A stretch of 64,000 bases of DNA from Platycnemis pennipes (Eukaryota; Arthropoda; Insecta; Odonata; Platycnemididae): the NCBI GenBank assembly GCA_933228895.1, contig OW121851.1, positions 130,309,624 through 130,373,623 of the forward strand. Reading direction: 5' to 3'. Numbering within the stretch: position 1 is the first letter of the stretch; each line of letters starts with the position of its first letter. The notes below the pieces were generated by a model, which was not told the origin of the DNA, did no database searches, and saw only the letters and a list, made by a program, of their open reading frames with translations. The position numbers and the translations under genes were made by a program. This document shows, one piece after another, positions 20,401-31,675 of the stretch.

Positions 20401-23126
20401 CACCCCCTCAAAGTTTCAATCCGTTAATTGCACACAAATAACTCGGCCTTCCCGGAAATTTAGTGATATTTAAGATGGTAAATACGTAGCATTTTTTGTA
20501 AAAACTCTTAAACATATTTTTTCCATAACCCATACTTTTAAAACCTAATGTTTTTTTTGCGTTTCGCTAAGCTTGCAAGCAAATCCCTACCCTTATTGTT
20601 TTATAGTTACCGTCATGGTTTCGGAAGAAATTAAATTAAAATTTCAGATCAGAGGGAAACGACTATAATTATAAATGTTTCAGCAAATGGCACAACATAA
20701 TTTAACTACATAAGTCATGTTATATACCAAATCTTTAAGCACGCTTCCGATACCACTCTGAAATATCATCTTCACGAAACGTAGAACTTTATAATTGCCT
20801 ATATGTAGCAAAATATCTTAAGCGAATTTTAGTCTTCTACAATATCATATGAATAGTATGAAAACACGGGCATCTGCTGACGTGCCTAACATGAATAACT
20901 TAATCGTACCTGCGCTGATAGACTGCCTGACTCGACCACATAATCTAAATCATTAATGCCTGAAATATTCATAATAAAAATGCAGTTATGACAAAGGAAA
21001 ATACTGTAAAACAATGAGATCTTACATTATTTGCTCACAATTTTCGCCAATCATCAACATCGCCAATTGCCCAGCCAGCTAAAGAATGTATGCAGAATGT
21101 TTGCTGTCCGCCTTTGACACTCAGTTCTTAATTGATCGTTCCAAGAATGTTACTCCTCGAACGAGCGGCTGTTACGCGCCTAGCGGCATCTGGAACAGAT
21201 TCACACACAATTAAAAGAATAACTTCTGACGCAGCAACAGGCTGATCAAAATAATTTTTTTTCTTGCATGTGCCGTGTTAGAAGTGGTACGAGGTGTGGA
21301 AGAGGGGTTTGTTGTTAAAAAAGTATCTTCATTAACATGTCTCTAGGTAAGTACCAAATATCTGAATATCTTTAAAGTACTACTCACTTTTTGCATGTGC
21401 TATATATTGTATTCAATCGTCATGTAACATGTCTAAAAAAAACAATTGTGAAAGTCTGATCGGTATATTCTATTATGTTCTATCATGGAAATATTTTGCA
21501 CGGTTCACTTCAAACCGCATTTTAACGAGCGTCCTAAGGTCTATGAATCATTTCGTGGAAGTATTTAAAACAATTTTGTCCTCCAGGTAATGAGATGATT
21601 TTCATTTACTCTTCGTATTACGCCTTTCGCTGGTGGGCAGCGCAATATTACTCGGAAGAGGAGCAAAGTTGTCGTGGGAATTCAGCAACGTCAATAAAAG
21701 GCTCAGGGTCAAATAGGTCTCTGGACACATGTCCCAATAAAGACATTTTCGTAGAGTTTATACAAAAAATTACTTGCTGCGAAAGCAGTATTGACAGAAA
21801 GTATTTTATTTTCAATATATAATAATTTGAATCGCCACCAGCTGGTCCCATGCAAAAACGTAATTCGCATCGCTGCCGTATATTTCGCGGTGCGTATATT
21901 TCTATGCTAAGTTTCAAGCGTTTAAGAGATTGTAATTGAAATGTCTTTCATAAATACACGTTTTTTTTAATATGCCAAAGCATTGCCTTAAATGTTGTAT
22001 TGTGCCAAAATATAATGACACCAACGGAAATACCTCCAACAAGTATTCTTTTTTAATTACCCGAAACAGGATAATATGGGTGAAGAAAGAAGTGCAGGCG
22101 AAAAGAAACTGTCTTTGCAATCAAACGTGAGCATTTTTGAGCGTTCACTCTGTCTATATCTATTTTATGAATTCTGAAGCTAAATTAAACTTAATTGTAT
22201 CTTAATCGTGCAGAAACCAGATCAAAACAAAGCGCCGCTGGTAGTAATATTGATGTTTAATATGTGCTCAATATTATTCGGTAAAGCATTTTCATTGATT
22301 GAAAATACTGCTAAGAAATTAATACACGCACATATCAGTAATCAGAGTACGAGGTAAATGTGCTGGGCATATGTCATGAAAAATCTTTTCCATATCAAGC
22401 ATGCCATGTTTGAAAAAGTTCGCTAAGCAAATTTCAATTATGATTACAAGACTGAACCCACTGAACCTATCACTGCTTACGTTTCAAGATTAGATGTCCT
22501 AACTTTAAGTAATTGCAAGCAGTAAGTAATGTTCACCGGTCAATTTCAATTTTCGAAGGTCAGCGTGAACGATGGATGCGCGATAAATGGTTACTGGTGC
22601 ACTTAAACACAAATTAATTAACCAAAAATAGCTGTAGACGGGAATATTTATTTTTTTGCATTACCTTCACGATGTAACACATAAGATGTACGTTTCAACA
22701 TACCGCGTCTGCGTCGAGAACAGCTAATACGCCAAATACACCAATATCACACCACACAACATAAGAATCTAGGATCACGTTCGCATTTGCTTGCTGCGCA
22801 ACAGGTTAAATTTTGATTTTCCTCGGTATATTCGGTAATCAAGGGTCTTTTTAATCCACCTTTGTCTCAATAGCCCAATATATATTTCCCAAAAGGAAGT
22901 TCTCGGAAATCGTATCAAAACTCATCACTTCACATAAGGTTATGCCACTGCAAACAAAAGATTTTCACGTTCATTGCATTTTTTATTTATAATCCGAATC
23001 CTTGAAAACATCGCAAACGATAATATAATGTGCCTGAAAATAGAGAGATGTCGTCACTTATTGGGGTAGGAATTCAATGTAAACAAATGGATTTAGTATA
23101 CTTAATCCATTAGTAGGGTATTGTTT
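20401..23126. other. No supported gene
   Basis: About 2.7 kb of AT-rich sequence. I see no protein family motif, repeat border or RNA gene. Confidence 0.5.
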
Positions 23127-23182
23127 GTGAAAATAAAAGTATTATGGGCATCTATAGATGCCCATAATACTTTTATTTTCAC
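23127..23182. repeat. Perfect 56-bp palindrome
   Basis: The sequence starting GTGAAAATAAAAGTATTATG is exactly self-complementary over 28+28 bases with its centre at CTA/TAG and no spacer. A perfect long palindrome in AT-rich sequence is unusual. It could be a miniature foldback element or an extruded-cruciform site. Confidence 0.9.
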
Positions 23183-23749
23183 GTTCCCGAACTTGACGTG
23201 AAATCCTTGCACGAAAAGCTCACACCCTACTTGTCTTCGCCATCCATCAAAATATGTGCTTCCTCGACATATCCCTTGTATCTTAGTTTATGCTCGGGGC
23301 ATAAACGAGCACGAACAACACAAACACTTTTTATCGAGCTTGACCTGCACATAGCCGATGGCATCATCGCCGTGTTCCTCACGAACGACCCTAACACCAA
23401 AACATTCATCATCGCCATATTATGAATATTACAAAATTCAAATGTGAACATTCCTTTTCAAATATTGACATGCTTTTACCTCACCATCTTCACTCTTTGC
23501 CTTTCCGTTTTAATCATATTTTCTTCGAAGATTGAACGAAGTTTCATTTAAACATGGTTTTGATACGTATGAAAACATTGCTAGTGTTGAGATTTTCGGA
23601 AAATTTCTTGCGTCAGCTTTGACAAACTCAGACTCCATAGCTTTTAAAGAAATCATATATATTTGCAGCCTTCCTTAACCCCGCCAAAGATATCTAAATC
23701 CGACAACAAATGTTAAAAACAACGTCCACAGGTACAATACATGCCGGCG
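23183..23749. other. No supported gene
   Basis: A 75-codon plus-strand frame at 23198-23425 has no recognisable motif. The rest is AT-rich. Confidence 0.4.
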
Positions 23750-23940
23750 TTTTCCTCTCCTCCCCTCTCGGCCGCCCGTTTGCAGTGAATCGGGGCCTCG
23801 GAGGGGCATTGGCTCGTAATCCACCCTTGCTGGCTCTGGGTTTGTTTTCGGGGTTGTCTCCCCATCCTTTTAGGCGCCTCTTACGACAAGCAGGGATACT
23901 GCGGGAGTATTCTCAATCCCCCTTCTCCATTTTTGAGCTG
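23750..23940 (-). mobile_element. Fragment of a LINE 5' region
   Basis: On the minus strand the block ATCCCTGCTTGTCGTAAGAG, GCGCCTAAAAGG and AAACAAACCCAGAG matches 59.54-59.61 kb, where it precedes the first frame of an I-like LINE, and in weaker form 35.66-35.76 kb. It abuts the Harbinger relic that follows. Confidence 0.6.
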
Positions 23941-23941
23941 G

Positions 23942-24560
23942 TATTCCAAAGGCATTGCCTACAACTCTTCTTACTCTACAGAGTCTGTGATTATACTTCC
24001 CTTTTATCTGATCACCTCCGTATTGTCTGTATGGAAATTGTCTCATTAAATATGATTCTAGACCAAAGTTTCATCGCCTACTAGTGCATGCAGTGTTAGT
24101 GTAGTTTGTCCTGGAAGTTTATTAAAGGTTGGGAGATCCAGTGTCCCTGCTTCGAGTCTTTTTCCCATGCTAGATTCTTCAAATATCCCACCATTACTAT
24201 TTTTCCCGAATCCATCTACATCGATGCATATAAATTTGTAGTCAGGTCCAACGATAGCCAGCAAAACAGAAGAAATTTTCTTCAAGCAGCAAAAATGTTT
24301 TGATCCACTCTTCTTTTGGAATTTGATAGTAACATGCTTGTCATAGATGCTCACAATGCAGTTGATAAATTGCCATTTTTCAGAAAACCCTAGTGCAGCC
24401 GTCTCCCAAATACTTCTTGCAGGTTTAGGCATACGAGTGTGGGTTGCATCCGCTTCCATTTCGCCTCGCAAACCTCCAATAACGCTAACAGTTGAAAATC
24501 CTACTCTAAAATTGTGCCCAATTATTGAAAGTGAATCCTCAGTGGCAAGATGCCTGAAAT
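23942..24560 (-). pseudogene. Decayed Harbinger transposase
   Basis: The minus strand gives FRHLATEDSLSIIGHNFRVG, RSIWETAALGFSEKWQF, FCCLKKISSVLLAIVGPDYK, DGFGKNSNGGIFEESSMG and LPGQTTLTLHALVGDE. After one frameshift come LMRQFPYRQY, KGKYNHRLCRVRRVVGNAFG and IPAQKW. This is the standard order of a PIF/Harbinger (DDE_Tnp_4) nuclease. The first catalytic motif, usually IDGKH, reads IYDKH, and the Glu of RRVVENAFG reads Gly, so two of three acidic residues are lost. It is divergent from the MADF-BESS relic that starts about 80 bases away, so the pair is the remains of one two-gene element. Confidence 0.8.
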
Positions 24561-24639
24561 AAAAATGTTTGAGTAATTTTATAATTTTTTTCATTTCATT
24601 AAGCGTTTAAATTCATCCGCAGGGGAAATTTTGAAGAAG

Positions 24640-25168
24640 AAATGAAAAAATCTAAGAGGCACCTATGGGAAATATTTGAGGAGTTTAAAGACAACCACCG
24701 GGCAAGGCTACAGAAAAAAATTACAGGTAATGCCAGTGGGCTAATGCAATGGAGGGATTCAAGCAGTTTTTGGCATTTGCCACTACAGAATCCAATGTCA
24801 ACGATACTGCTACAGAGAGTAAAACAGAGGCAAATGAAAAGACTGATGAGACAACTGATCCAGACCATTCAAGCCAGCACACCACTGAATCAAATATCAT
24901 AAGACTTCCAGAAGTTGCACCAAAGAGAAAGAGGGCACACTGTGATGAAAGGGGAGGAACATCGGTCGACAAAGTTCTGAATTATTTAGAGAATAAACGC
25001 GGGCACAATGACACGGATCACGGACCCACTGAATCTCATATTTCTCGGTTACGCGGAAACTATCAAAGCATTTTCCCCTCGAAAGCAGGCGGTTATTAAG
25101 ATGAAAATAGCGGAAATAATAGGGCATGAAGAGCTGGAGCACTTAAATGAAAGCATTTTAAAATAGAA
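24640..25168 (+). pseudogene. Harbinger partner gene relic, MADF-BESS type
   Basis: The plus strand reads KSKRHLWEIFEEFKDNHRAR, QKKITGNASG and MQWRDSSSFW, which is the second half of a MADF DNA-binding domain. A frameshift leads into an acidic, Thr/Ser-rich linker, then KRKRAHCDERGG, SVDKVLNYLENKR and, after another shift, TIKAFSPRKQAVIKMKIAEI, a BESS-like C-terminus ending at the stop near 25165. Such proteins bind DNA and are thought to help Harbinger transposases into the nucleus or onto the element ends. The N-terminal half of MADF is missing. It is divergent from the transposase relic at 23942-24560. Confidence 0.7.
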
Positions 25169-25785
25169 AAAATTAAAAAGCACCAAAATCCAGCTATGAA
25201 TACCGTTCGGCGGGAAATATTTGGCAGGACAATGAAGAACAGTTTGCTGTCGACAGTGGACCAGAATTCACTAACTTGCAAATCTTACGCTATATTAAAT
25301 ATCTTGTTATTTTATGAAATAAATCGATCTTCAAATTATTTAAGTGTCTATAAGATAGCATTTCTGCTTATTTTATATATGAATGCACGTATATACATGA
25401 AATAAATGAATCCCATTTTAAAAAATATTACATACACTGCCATGCATGAAAGTTCAAGATGTTTTTATCTCCAAAAAAACCAATAGGATTATTATCAATG
25501 TTTAATTTGCTATAATACGAATTATTATTTCGTCGTACATATATTACGAATATGATCCATCAATGTGATAATAGTCACGACCTTGAAAACCAAAAGAACG
25601 GCTGAAATTGCAAACTTGTTTATCAGCTTTTAAGAATACCTAACAAATGAACACGCATGTAGTGAAAACCAAAACGGTATTTTAACCAATTTAAAGTTAA
25701 CTTTTATATGAATTTACTGATTATATGCCAGTTAATAAGTGTGAGTTGTTAGCTGTTAGTTACCATTGAGCGGGACTTGATTCCT
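25169..25785. other. No supported gene
   Basis: AT-rich; nothing recognised. Confidence 0.45.
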
Positions 25786-26195
25786 AGATCATATTTGTGA
25801 TTTTCCAAGAGCGTCATATTTTTTAATTCCAGTATTATATTTGTTATTCCCAGGGTCATACTTGTGATTTCCTCCCAGAATTATATTTCTGACACCCAAA
25901 ATCATATTTCTGATTTTCAGTAATTGTTTATTCTCATGATCACATTTGTGTTTTCTTCTCAGAATGAAATAGTGATTCACAGAATCATATTTGTGATTCT
26001 CGGGATCAAGTTTGCGACTTCCAGGATCATATTTGTGGATCGTATTTGTGTTTCCTTCCAAGGAGATTACTGTTGTCATCTATAGTAGGTACAATACTTG
26101 TGACATTCAACAAGAATCAAATTTGTGATTTTCAATCTATATTTGGGATTCCCTGTAGCACATTTGTGATTTTCTCCCAGAATCATGGTTGTGAT
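25786..26195. repeat. Diverged tandem repeat, unit about 25-32 bases
   Basis: The motif ATCATATTTGTGATT and close variants recur about a dozen times with CCAGG or CCCAG spacers. On the minus strand this gives repeated KYDPGNH-like words in an open frame, which I read as a by-product of the repeat rather than a gene. Confidence 0.7.
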
Positions 26196-26272
26196 CAGAA
26201 AGATTATTTTAGGTTCGTCATACCACCAGACCAGTCACATAATAGGTTTGTTTTAAAATCGGTTAAGCTTGT

Positions 26273-27670
26273 ATGCTGGATTATACTGATTTTGACGTGA
26301 AATCTCGCTACATAGCAGCCAAAATAGATCCTCACGAGGAACCTGGAGAGATTGAAGATCCTGTAGAAGGGCAGAGTAAAGAAGAGCACGAGGACGGATC
26401 TGTCCTTTCTCATCTGACAAGATCAGGCTCGCCGAGTAGCTCAGTATCATCTGTAGAAGTAGATCTTTACGAGGCAGCGGATAGAGCCCACGAAATTGAC
26501 GAAACTGTAGAAAGTTTTGACCTGGCGGAGGTAGAGCAAAGACTAGTGGCCCGAGTCTTGAATCTTTCGTTACTCACCGAATAAATATTAACGTTTACGT
26601 TACTAACGAAAACGTCATATTTTGTTATCAATGTGGATAAACGAATAACTTGAAACGAATGGCGTTATCATAATGACAAATTTCATTCGTTATAGCGTAA
26701 CGAAAGATTCAAGACTTCGGCCCTACGAGCATTTCTGTCTGCTGATCAGTTAGCTATACCGCATAGGATGCACTGCGGTACACTTAGTACATCGTAGGTT
26801 GTTATAGCCAACTCAGAGACAGATAAGATCTTCTCTGCCATCTTCCGCCACCGGAATCACGTCACTAACCCCATGGATGAATGCGGGGTTAAGATTATAA
26901 CGTCTATTATCAGGGCCAGAAGGACGAGAGCTAACAGGAGAACGAGAACAGGAATGATGATGGCTGAGGACTCTGCTCGCATCCTCACTCTTGGAGGAAT
27001 TTTTGGGACTGCACTCCACGATGAGCTCTACTTAGACGGGGCCCAGTTAAACCTCAAACTTGGCCAGATTAAGACAAGACTGTAAACAGGCTCATGTTGA
27101 CCTGGTCAACCTCCCAGTGATGACGCAGGTCAAAACTTGGAATGATTGGACGGTTGAGGCTTTGCGCCGCCAACCGATGGCAACCAATGGTATCAGTTAC
27201 TTATGTAATGCCCTTATAGCAATGGCCAAGAAAGGCCATATTACGGTGGAATACCTGGCAAAGATACCAGATGCCATTCAAACAGAAATGACCACGCTTG
27301 TTACACTACCCCAAAACGTCATTTCCCGCTTTCATCATCGCCATTTGCCTCCCAAATAGTACTTAGTGTGACCATAAGAAAAGCGGCCACGACTGGCCTG
27401 ATGGCATTTTACATAATTGAGAGGGCTCTCATTGTTATCTGAATGATGAGTTTTGGGGCCCAATAGCGGCATTCTTGCCCTGACGATAGGATGTATTTAA
27501 GAAAGCTCTCCAGCACATCGGAAATAATGAGTACAATATGCTTCCGCCGACACTTAGGCCAAGCCAAGAGTACGAATTACAAATTCTTAGCATGGGCCGC
27601 TAAACAAGTGTGCGTGGTCATTCTTGGCGAAAAATAACTGAACGGGTATGCAGGGTGGATCGCACCGCCA
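26273..27670 (+). pseudogene. Unidentified coding relic, left part (possible retroelement gag or viral fossil)
   Basis: An open frame starts at 26273 with a Glu/Asp/Ser-rich region (KIDPHEEPGEIEDPVEG, SGSPSSSVSSVEVDLYEAAD) and reaches EVEQRL. It is then interrupted by the MITE at 26546-26722, after which the same frame resumes with RAFLSADQLAIPHRMH. Decayed but coherent pieces follow: FSAIFRHRNHVTNPMDECG, MMMAEDSARILTLGGIFG, VDLVNLPVMTQVKTWND, NGISYLCNALIAMAKKGH and, after frameshifts, KKALQHIGNNEYNMLPPTLR and GYAGWIAPP. The last triplets abut the Transib insertion, and the frame continues beyond it at 30383. The helical, about 450-residue outline would fit a capsid- or nucleoprotein-like protein, either a retroelement gag or an endogenised RNA-virus gene, but I cannot assign it. 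Confidence 0.5.
26546..26722. mobile_element. 177-bp MITE with CTA duplication
   Basis: Terminal inverted repeats of about 25 bases: left GAGTCTTGAATCTTTCGTTA, right the complement of GAAGTCTTGAATCTTTCGTT. CTA is present at 26543-26545 and 26723-26725. Removing the element and one CTA restores the reading frame of the relic it sits in, which supports these borders. A 3-bp duplication of this kind suggests PIF/Harbinger mobilisation. Confidence 0.75.
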
Positions 27671-30382
27671 CACAGTGGTCGATTTCATTGTTTTAGCGGG
27701 ACAAAAGTATAAAATATGAGTTCCTTGTATTCTTAGTTATCTCAGTATCCTTAGTTTAATTGTGTTTAGTGCGTAGCCAATGATCCAACAAAGGCTACAG
27801 AGAAGAAATTATGCTGAAAATGCTGGTTTGTTAGACGGTAGTGATACATTGAATTGGAAGAATTAATTTCTGGGCCTCTAGTCGCACTCCGTGGTCACGG
27901 CGCACCAGACACATTTGGAGTGTATATCGATTCGAGCTTAAGTGACATTTGAAAACCTTCACGCTAGGCAGAGAAGATTGTGTCCACTGAGTATTCACAA
28001 ATTTATATCTAAGAACACTTTCAAGGTTGGGTGTGATGAGTATCGCTGAACGATTCGTTAAAAATAATGATTAATTTTTGCGCAATGTATTTTTAGAGCT
28101 GGCGTACAAAAAAGTTACACAAGGATTCGCGTAAAAATTTGGGACACTATAATCCTTCATCAGTTATCTGTGAACCAGTAATAGCGGCATTTGCTCCCAC
28201 TTTCGCCGAATGAAGTTATTCTCCTTTTCCAGGATCCGTGCCCGCCATCTCGCGAAGAGATTTCTAATTCGAGAGCAGTATCTGCCATATAAAACGTTCT
28301 TATTGTTGGTGATTTCTGTGATTTTTTGTTAACTGTTCGATCATGGTGGAAAGAGATGTTTCAGGCAAATACTCAAGAGTAATTTTGCTAGTGTTCCCAA
28401 TAAAATTTATGATACAATACCGTGCAAAGTGAGTGTAACTTAAGGTTCTTATGTTATATAATATGCTTTTAGAATTCGACCCACTGGCAAGTCTTCTTGA
28501 GATAGCACTCGTTAGTATAGTATGGCAGAATTGAAATTAACTAATCATCAATATATCTCTTTGCAAAAGGGAGCTAAAGAAAGATTTTTTATATTTATCT
28601 TTCGTACCGCTCAGTTTTAAAGGAAAAAATGGATTGCTACACTATACAGGAATCGTTAATTGTATCAGAAAACTAACCAGAGGTTAAATTACAAAATTTA
28701 ATAGATCGTACAGCGATGAGTCTGATGAAAGTACAATATGCCGCATTTACTAAGTCTTGTGCGGATATGACAAAGTATCTATTTAAATGAGTAATAAATG
28801 GGGCTGCGATGGCAGTTCAGGACACTCCCTTTCAAAGCAAAGATTTTCCGAAAATCTGCAATCTTCGGATTCCGACGTTCTTCTGACGTCAATTGTTCCC
28901 TTAAAAATTAAACTTGAGGAAAAAGAAACGAATCAAAAAGTAATTGTATGGAAAAATCCAAGGACGTAATCCACTAGATTTTGCAGACCTATTCGTCTTC
29001 AATTTGTGAAGGAAAATACAGATAAAATTAGACAAGAAATGCTGTACGTTGAGAAGCAAATAGCTTATTTGATGCCTACTAAATTAAACATTGAATATGA
29101 AGTACCTAATTGAGAGAATTAATGAGCATCTGCAGTTAAATACAATGGTAGATGGCGAAGTCTGCAACTCTTTGAAGAATAATTCATCAGCGCAAGTGTG
29201 CTACATTTGTTGTGCTCCTCCTAAAGACATGGACAATTAGGAACCATTACAAAAACGACCTGTTAATACGGTAGCATTTAACTTCGGCTTATCTACACTG
29301 CATGCTCTAAGTATTCGATTTTTCGAGTGTCTTGTATATATCCTACAGACCTAATATTAGGAAATCGCAAGTCCGTGGAAATCAGAGAGTAAAAGGTACT
29401 TCTCAGTTAAGGGAAAGAGAAATAATAAATAAGTTTAGATCGGAAAGGGGACTCCTAGTTGATGTAGTAAAACAAGGATGTGGAAAAACCAACGATGGTA
29501 ACACCTCTCGCCGATTCTTTGACATCGCAAGGAAAGCTGTGGAAATTACTGGAGTTGACGACACGTTGATTGAACGGTTCTGCGTTATTTTGCAAGCCAC
29601 ATCAAGTGGATATGGCCTCAACGCAGAATCCTTTGGAAAGTATGCCCATGACACTGTTCAACTATTTGTTAGCCTTTGCAAGTAGTTTTACATGCCCACT
29701 AGTGTCCATAAAATTTAGATCCATGGTGCAGACGTTATTGAAAACATGGTTTTAGCAACTGGCCGACTATCATAGCATGTGCATGAGGCGAGACAAGGAA
29801 ATCACTTTCGAACAATGTCAAGAGAGGAAACTTATCAAGACTTGTTGAATCTAATATTGTCACGCTCCGAACAAATTATTTCGGTCCTCAGAAAACGACC
29901 AATTAAAAAGTGTAGTCAACTGCCTAGTGCTGTGATAAGTTTACTAAAAACTCCTCTACTTGTAGGAAATGACGACTCAACGGATACTGGGAGGGAATGA
30001 ATATTTTAATGTGATAAAATTGATTAAAATATTTTATGCATTAAACAATTTGCAAGAAAACATGTTAATGTTACAAAAAATATAATGAAATACCTGTATT
30101 AATATTGTTAAATGTGTATTGTAACACAAATTATTTCTTTTCTATTTGAAAACATGGCAGAAACTTTTATTACTCCAATTTTTAGATGATAATACAGACT
30201 GCGAAACCTAAAGCAACAACGTAGAATTATTACTCATGGAGCCCACTTTTAATGCCATATTTTCATGTTTTGCTGCTAGTGCAGTTACTTATTCCATACA
30301 TTTCCACTAAAATAAGGCTATTCGATCTCTTATACTGAAAAAATAATTTTGTCCCTCTAATAGTTGAAAATCGACCACTGTG
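27671..30382 (+). mobile_element. Complete Transib element with RSS-like ends
   Basis: The element is 2712 bp and is flanked by an exact GC-rich 5-bp duplication CGCCA (27666-27670 and 30383-30387), as known for Transib. Both ends begin CACAGTGGTCGATTT. At each end the heptamer CACAGTG is followed by a 23-base spacer and a nonamer-like block: ACAAAAGTA at 27701-27709 and ACAAAATTA (reverse strand) at 30344-30352. This is the layout of a 23-RSS of V(D)J recombination. It contains one decayed RAG1-related transposase gene on the plus strand. The insertion interrupts another coding relic in frame. Confidence 0.9.
28472..30000 (+). pseudogene. Transib transposase (RAG1-related), decayed
   Basis: Read through about two frameshifts and several stops, the plus strand gives DPLASLLE, LTNHQYISLQKGAKERF, EVKLQNLIDRTAMSLMKVQ, then NKWGCDGSSGHSLSKQRF with the first catalytic Asp (codon 28808-28810), TSIVPLKIKLEE, VIVWKNPRT, STRFCRPIRLQFVKENTDK, NTMVDGEVCNSL with the second Asp (29151-29153), SSAQVCYICCAPPKDMDN, NDGNTSRRFFDIARKAVEIT, YMPTSVHKI, IHGADVIE and HEARQGNHF with the catalytic Glu (29785-29787). 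The order matches the RAG1 core: the CDG box, a Cys pair, the GN-AR box, and the HK..H segment before the Glu. In-frame TAG codons after FVSLCK, after SVHKI and before HVHEARQ show that it is inactive. The enzyme family cuts at the heptamer and joins with 5-bp duplications. Confidence 0.85.
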
Positions 30383-30500
30383 CGCCAGCAGGATTCAAGA
30401 GGCGTATCCATGCTTTCCTAAATCAGCAGAGCCATGAAGATGAGGATAACCGGGTTGCTGTTGGTGAGGGCTTTGCTGAGGGCATGAAATTTAAATATAT
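30383..30500 (+). pseudogene. Unidentified coding relic, right part
   Basis: Immediately after the second CGCCA copy the frame broken by the Transib insertion resumes: AGFKRRIHAFLNQQSHEDED then NRVAVGEGFAEGMKF. This is the C-terminal side of the relic at 26273-27670, and it ends in AT-rich sequence. Same caveats on identity. Confidence 0.5.
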
Positions 30501-30539
30501 TAAAAGTTTTATTATCATCCCTACTCTTTAAAAGAATTA

Positions 30540-31675
30540 AATTAGTGATTCAGGACACAGAAAATTTACCCTCTAATTTCCAGAAAGATAGACCTCAAGG
30601 CGGGGAAAAAAATCTGGATGAAAATAACGACTCCTCTGATTCTGCCTTCACCAGTACTAATCACGATAAGAGCTTTAAATACCTATTGCCTTCAAGTGAT
30701 TTTTTTGTAGCATTCCCTAAATAGCATATTAGGTTTTCATCCACTCCTCACCATGAACAAACTTGTCTAATACTTTCAGGAAACAGAGTTTACTGCGCCC
30801 ATCAAAAAAAGACGTAAAGAACAGGGAAATAATTTCAGGGAAAAAGAAGTAAGTGTTCATATAACCTTATCAACTTGCGTTTGGCTATATTAAGTTTATT
30901 TTATTTATTTCATTTTACGGAGTTCATTAGATTGCTCTTCATTTTTGTATCATCTATATTTTTCTTTTAAATCGTTAATTTCAGTCTAGGAGAAGAGGAG
31001 TATGGGCTTATTTTCATTTGATGAAGAATGTTAATTCACAAGTATTGAGGATGATGCGCTATATGCGGAGTGTAAAGGAAAAGTGGATATCATTAAAGAG
31101 TTGAAGAATAAGTGAAATCTGCAGAGTGATGAGATATTAGAGCTTCGGCAAGCAGCCATCACAGCAAAAGATGAAGCCACTAAATGGAAGAAGAAAGCAG
31201 AGGATGCAGCAGGACCACAAGCTAATTTGGATGGTTTAAAGAGAGTAACGCAGTTGGAAAAGGATTTTCAGGAGTATATAGGCCCCAACAAGTGGTGGGA
31301 GCAAAAAGAAATCAGCAGTAAATCAAGAACAAAATCACCCAGTTATCATTCTTCATCTCATCACAAATCTCACCACCACAGCCTCAGCATTTCTTCCAGC
31401 AGACGATCTCAATATGGCACCTCTTCTCGAAAATCAACATCAACTTCTACTTCCATATGTAGTCAATGTCCCGAAAAACCACCAGGGCCCATCTCTCATT
31501 TACGTACTCATCTGCACCAAATGCTACTCTGCCTCGAACCAATTGTAATGTAAAATCATCACATCTTCCTACCAATGCAAGCAGCCCAATATTACTTTCA
31601 CCATTTCATCGGAATGGTGGAGAATTTTATTATCAGATAAGTGAAAACCAAGGTAAGGAACACTGTAAAACGTAG
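30540..31675 (+). pseudogene. Relic of a spliced gene with a coiled coil
   Basis: A short exon at about 30779-30850 (ETEFTAPIKKRRKEQGNN) lies between an acceptor (ACTTTCAG) and a donor (GAA/GTAAGT). A strong acceptor (GTTAATTTCAG) then opens an exon at 30985 whose frame, with stops near its start and at about 31112, reads SIEDDALYAECKGKVDII, ILELRQAAITAKDEATKWKK and LDGLKRVTQLEKDFQEYIG, then a Ser/His-rich tail to 31553. Heptad-like Leu/Lys/Glu spacing suggests a coiled coil. Upstream at 30.54-30.68 kb is an acidic Ser-rich stretch (DENNDSSDSAFTSTNHD). The splice sites are intact but the frame is not. It may be a transposon accessory gene; I do not recognise it. Confidence 0.4.

Noticed and set aside
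25789..26079. Minus-strand frame with repeated KYDPGNH-like words as a repeat protein gene
   Set aside because: It is fully explained by the degenerate tandem repeat; the unit spacing varies and there is no promoter, splice or family support.
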